Source: Plazaster borealis (taxonomy: Eukaryota > Echinodermata > Asteroidea > Forcipulatida > Labidiasteridae). From it: a DNA stretch of 64,000 bases. The notes beneath the pieces were generated by a model. That model worked only from the letters and a program-made list of their open reading frames with translations. It was not told where the DNA came from and did no database searches. The position numbers and the translations under genes were made by a program. The stretch spans positions 6,231,127 to 6,295,126 of the forward strand of contig CM037464.1 of the NCBI GenBank assembly GCA_021014325.1, read 5' to 3'. Numbering within the stretch: the first letter of the stretch is position 1; each line of letters opens with the position of its first letter. Shown one piece after another: positions 62,506 through 64,000 of this stretch.

Positions 62506-62877
62506 TTAAAGGCACCTTACACGTTTGGAAATTGTCAAAGACCAGTGTTCTCACTTGGTGTATCCCAACATATGCATAAAATAACAAGCCTGTGAAAATT
62601 TGGGCTCAATTGGTCATCGAAGTTGCAAGAAAATGATGAAAGAAAAAACACCCTTGTTGTACAATTGTGTGCTTTCAGATAGGAGTAAAAACTTCTTGCA
62701 GGAAGTTTTTATTATTTTTGTGAGAAATTACGTCTTTCTCAAAAACTACGTTACTTCAGAGGGAGTCGTTTCCTACAATGTTTTATACTATCAACAGCTC
62801 TCCGTTGCTTGTTACCAAGTAAGTTTTTATGCTAATATATATTTTGAGTTATTACCAAACGTGTACGATACCTTTAA
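62506..62877 (-). mobile_element. TTAA MITE, full copy 10
   Basis: Ends ttaaaggcaccttacacgtt and aacgtgtacgatacctttaa. Preceded at 62034-62090 by a lone actgtgcaagtctcgcgc end. From 62878 to 64000 I see AT-rich intron and a G-rich patch near 63620-63780, but no exon. Confidence 0.85.
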
Positions 62878-64000
62878 AGTAAAACAAAAAATCAGTAGAA
62901 AAATTGTTCTCAATGTGTTGTTTTCATATATTGAGTACATTGTACAAGTCTAAGGGGGTGAGGTTGACTTCATTCACACAGTGTACATAATACAGACCCT
63001 TTTGGAAAAATAAATGTTGACAGCTACATATGTACTTTGTCAATCCTACAATGTATTTAAGTACACATGTCAATAAACTGTTTGAAAAGAAATAATGTAA
63101 ATGTCATTTGAAAAGAGCATAATTTATGCTTTAATACCGTTGAAACCCTGGTGATACCGAATTTGGTTCAACAGTTGTGAAAGTAGAAACAACAAGAGAT
63201 GCGAGAGAATGAAACTGAGAAAAGGGGGTTTAAAGTCTAGTTGTTTATTGAAACTACATCGGCACATTTTCTTTAATGCTAATTTTAACCTCTTTTTGAT
63301 GTTATTTTATCAGGAAGGAAGTTGCCAATATAAAATAAGATTATTTTGGCATTTAAATTTACAAAACAAATATTTTAAAAAATTTCACCCCTGTTGGCCA
63401 GTTTTGGCTTGTTTCTCGATACTGATATTTCTGACAAACGACTCATTTAGCTTGATTGCATCACATATAAAAATAAACATTGAAATAAAATGTTTTAAGT
63501 TCAAATTAACTCAACTTCCTTCAGTGTGTACCAGGATCCTTCCTCACTCTAACAAAATCTAACACCATAAATTAACTATTGCACTCTATGGTGCAGTGGA
63601 GTAACCAGACATTTTCATTTTTTTGGGGGGGGGGGAGTGGGGGCACACAGACATCATTTTAGGGATCAAACCATTCATTAAGTTTGTATATTTTTTTTTA
63701 TCATTGGGGGCGAAGAAGAGTGGAGGCAAGGTTACTGAGAGGGGGTGGGGGCTGCAGCCCCCTGCCTACCCCCCTCCGATGGTGGTACATGCCTGGTCCC
63801 ATGTATCAGTTTACGAGTGCAGTTATTAGTCCAATGGAATCAAACAAAATGCATACATGGATTTTGATGGGTTGGGGTTGGGGGCGTTTACGGTTCATAA
63901 TATGTATACACTTGTACACCATGCATGTACATGACTTTGTATTATATTCAAGTGCGTGAACATAACTTCCTACGCATACACAAGATTTTAAACAACAAAC

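Noticed and set aside
62600..62953. Recurrent ORFs with LSDRNKNFLQEVFIILVRNY (also at 36435, 38924, 6448, 42088, 53017)
   Set aside because: All are the same non-coding TTAA MITE read through; copies have independent frameshifts.

Overview
The window is eukaryotic: long AT-rich introns with GT-AG (and two GC-AG) splice sites, tRNA-derived SINEs, many short inverted-repeat DNA elements, minisatellites and no operon structure. The gene set (two-domain glucokinase-regulatory-protein homologue, Src42A/Frk-like Src kinase, selenocysteine-type PRXL2B, single-Ig membrane protein, divergent rhodopsin-like GPCR) and the repeat families point to a marine invertebrate deuterostome, most probably an echinoderm (sea-star-like). 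Species is an inference.

Layout. (1) 1-12007, minus strand: 5' part of a PRXL2B / selenoprotein U-like thioredoxin-fold gene; three coding exons (11942-12007, 2631-2835, 933-1048), with an in-frame TGA exactly at the redox Cys position. Its 3' exons and any SECIS lie beyond base 1. (2) 15793-21560, plus strand: small type I membrane protein (signal peptide, one Ig domain, TM, short tail) in five exons, two with GC donors. (3) 25182-27925: a 25-bp minisatellite, then a 55-bp one with a 164-bp higher-order repeat. (4) 27928-57777, minus strand: a nearly complete GCKR-like gene, 13 exons recognised, whose last codons resemble the 55-bp satellite monomer. (5) Within GCKR introns: a 71-bp array made from a dead non-LTR reverse transcriptase fragment (47300-48805), a Penelope-like endonuclease remnant, and an intronless GPCR on the plus strand (49503-50483). 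(6) 60315-60712, plus strand: first coding exon (myristoylation site plus SH3) of a Src-family kinase, head-to-head with GCKR.

The rest is intron or intergenic DNA filled with repeats: about ten copies of a ~365-bp TTAA-flanked MITE, a palindromic family beginning gggcccaatttcatagagct, several SINE families, and single foldback elements, with nested insertions that reveal target sites. The genes do not form a pathway. The main points of interest are the TGA/Sec site, the two minisatellites that appear to have grown from coding sequence (one host gene, one retroelement), the GC-AG introns and an unresolved GCKR exon.
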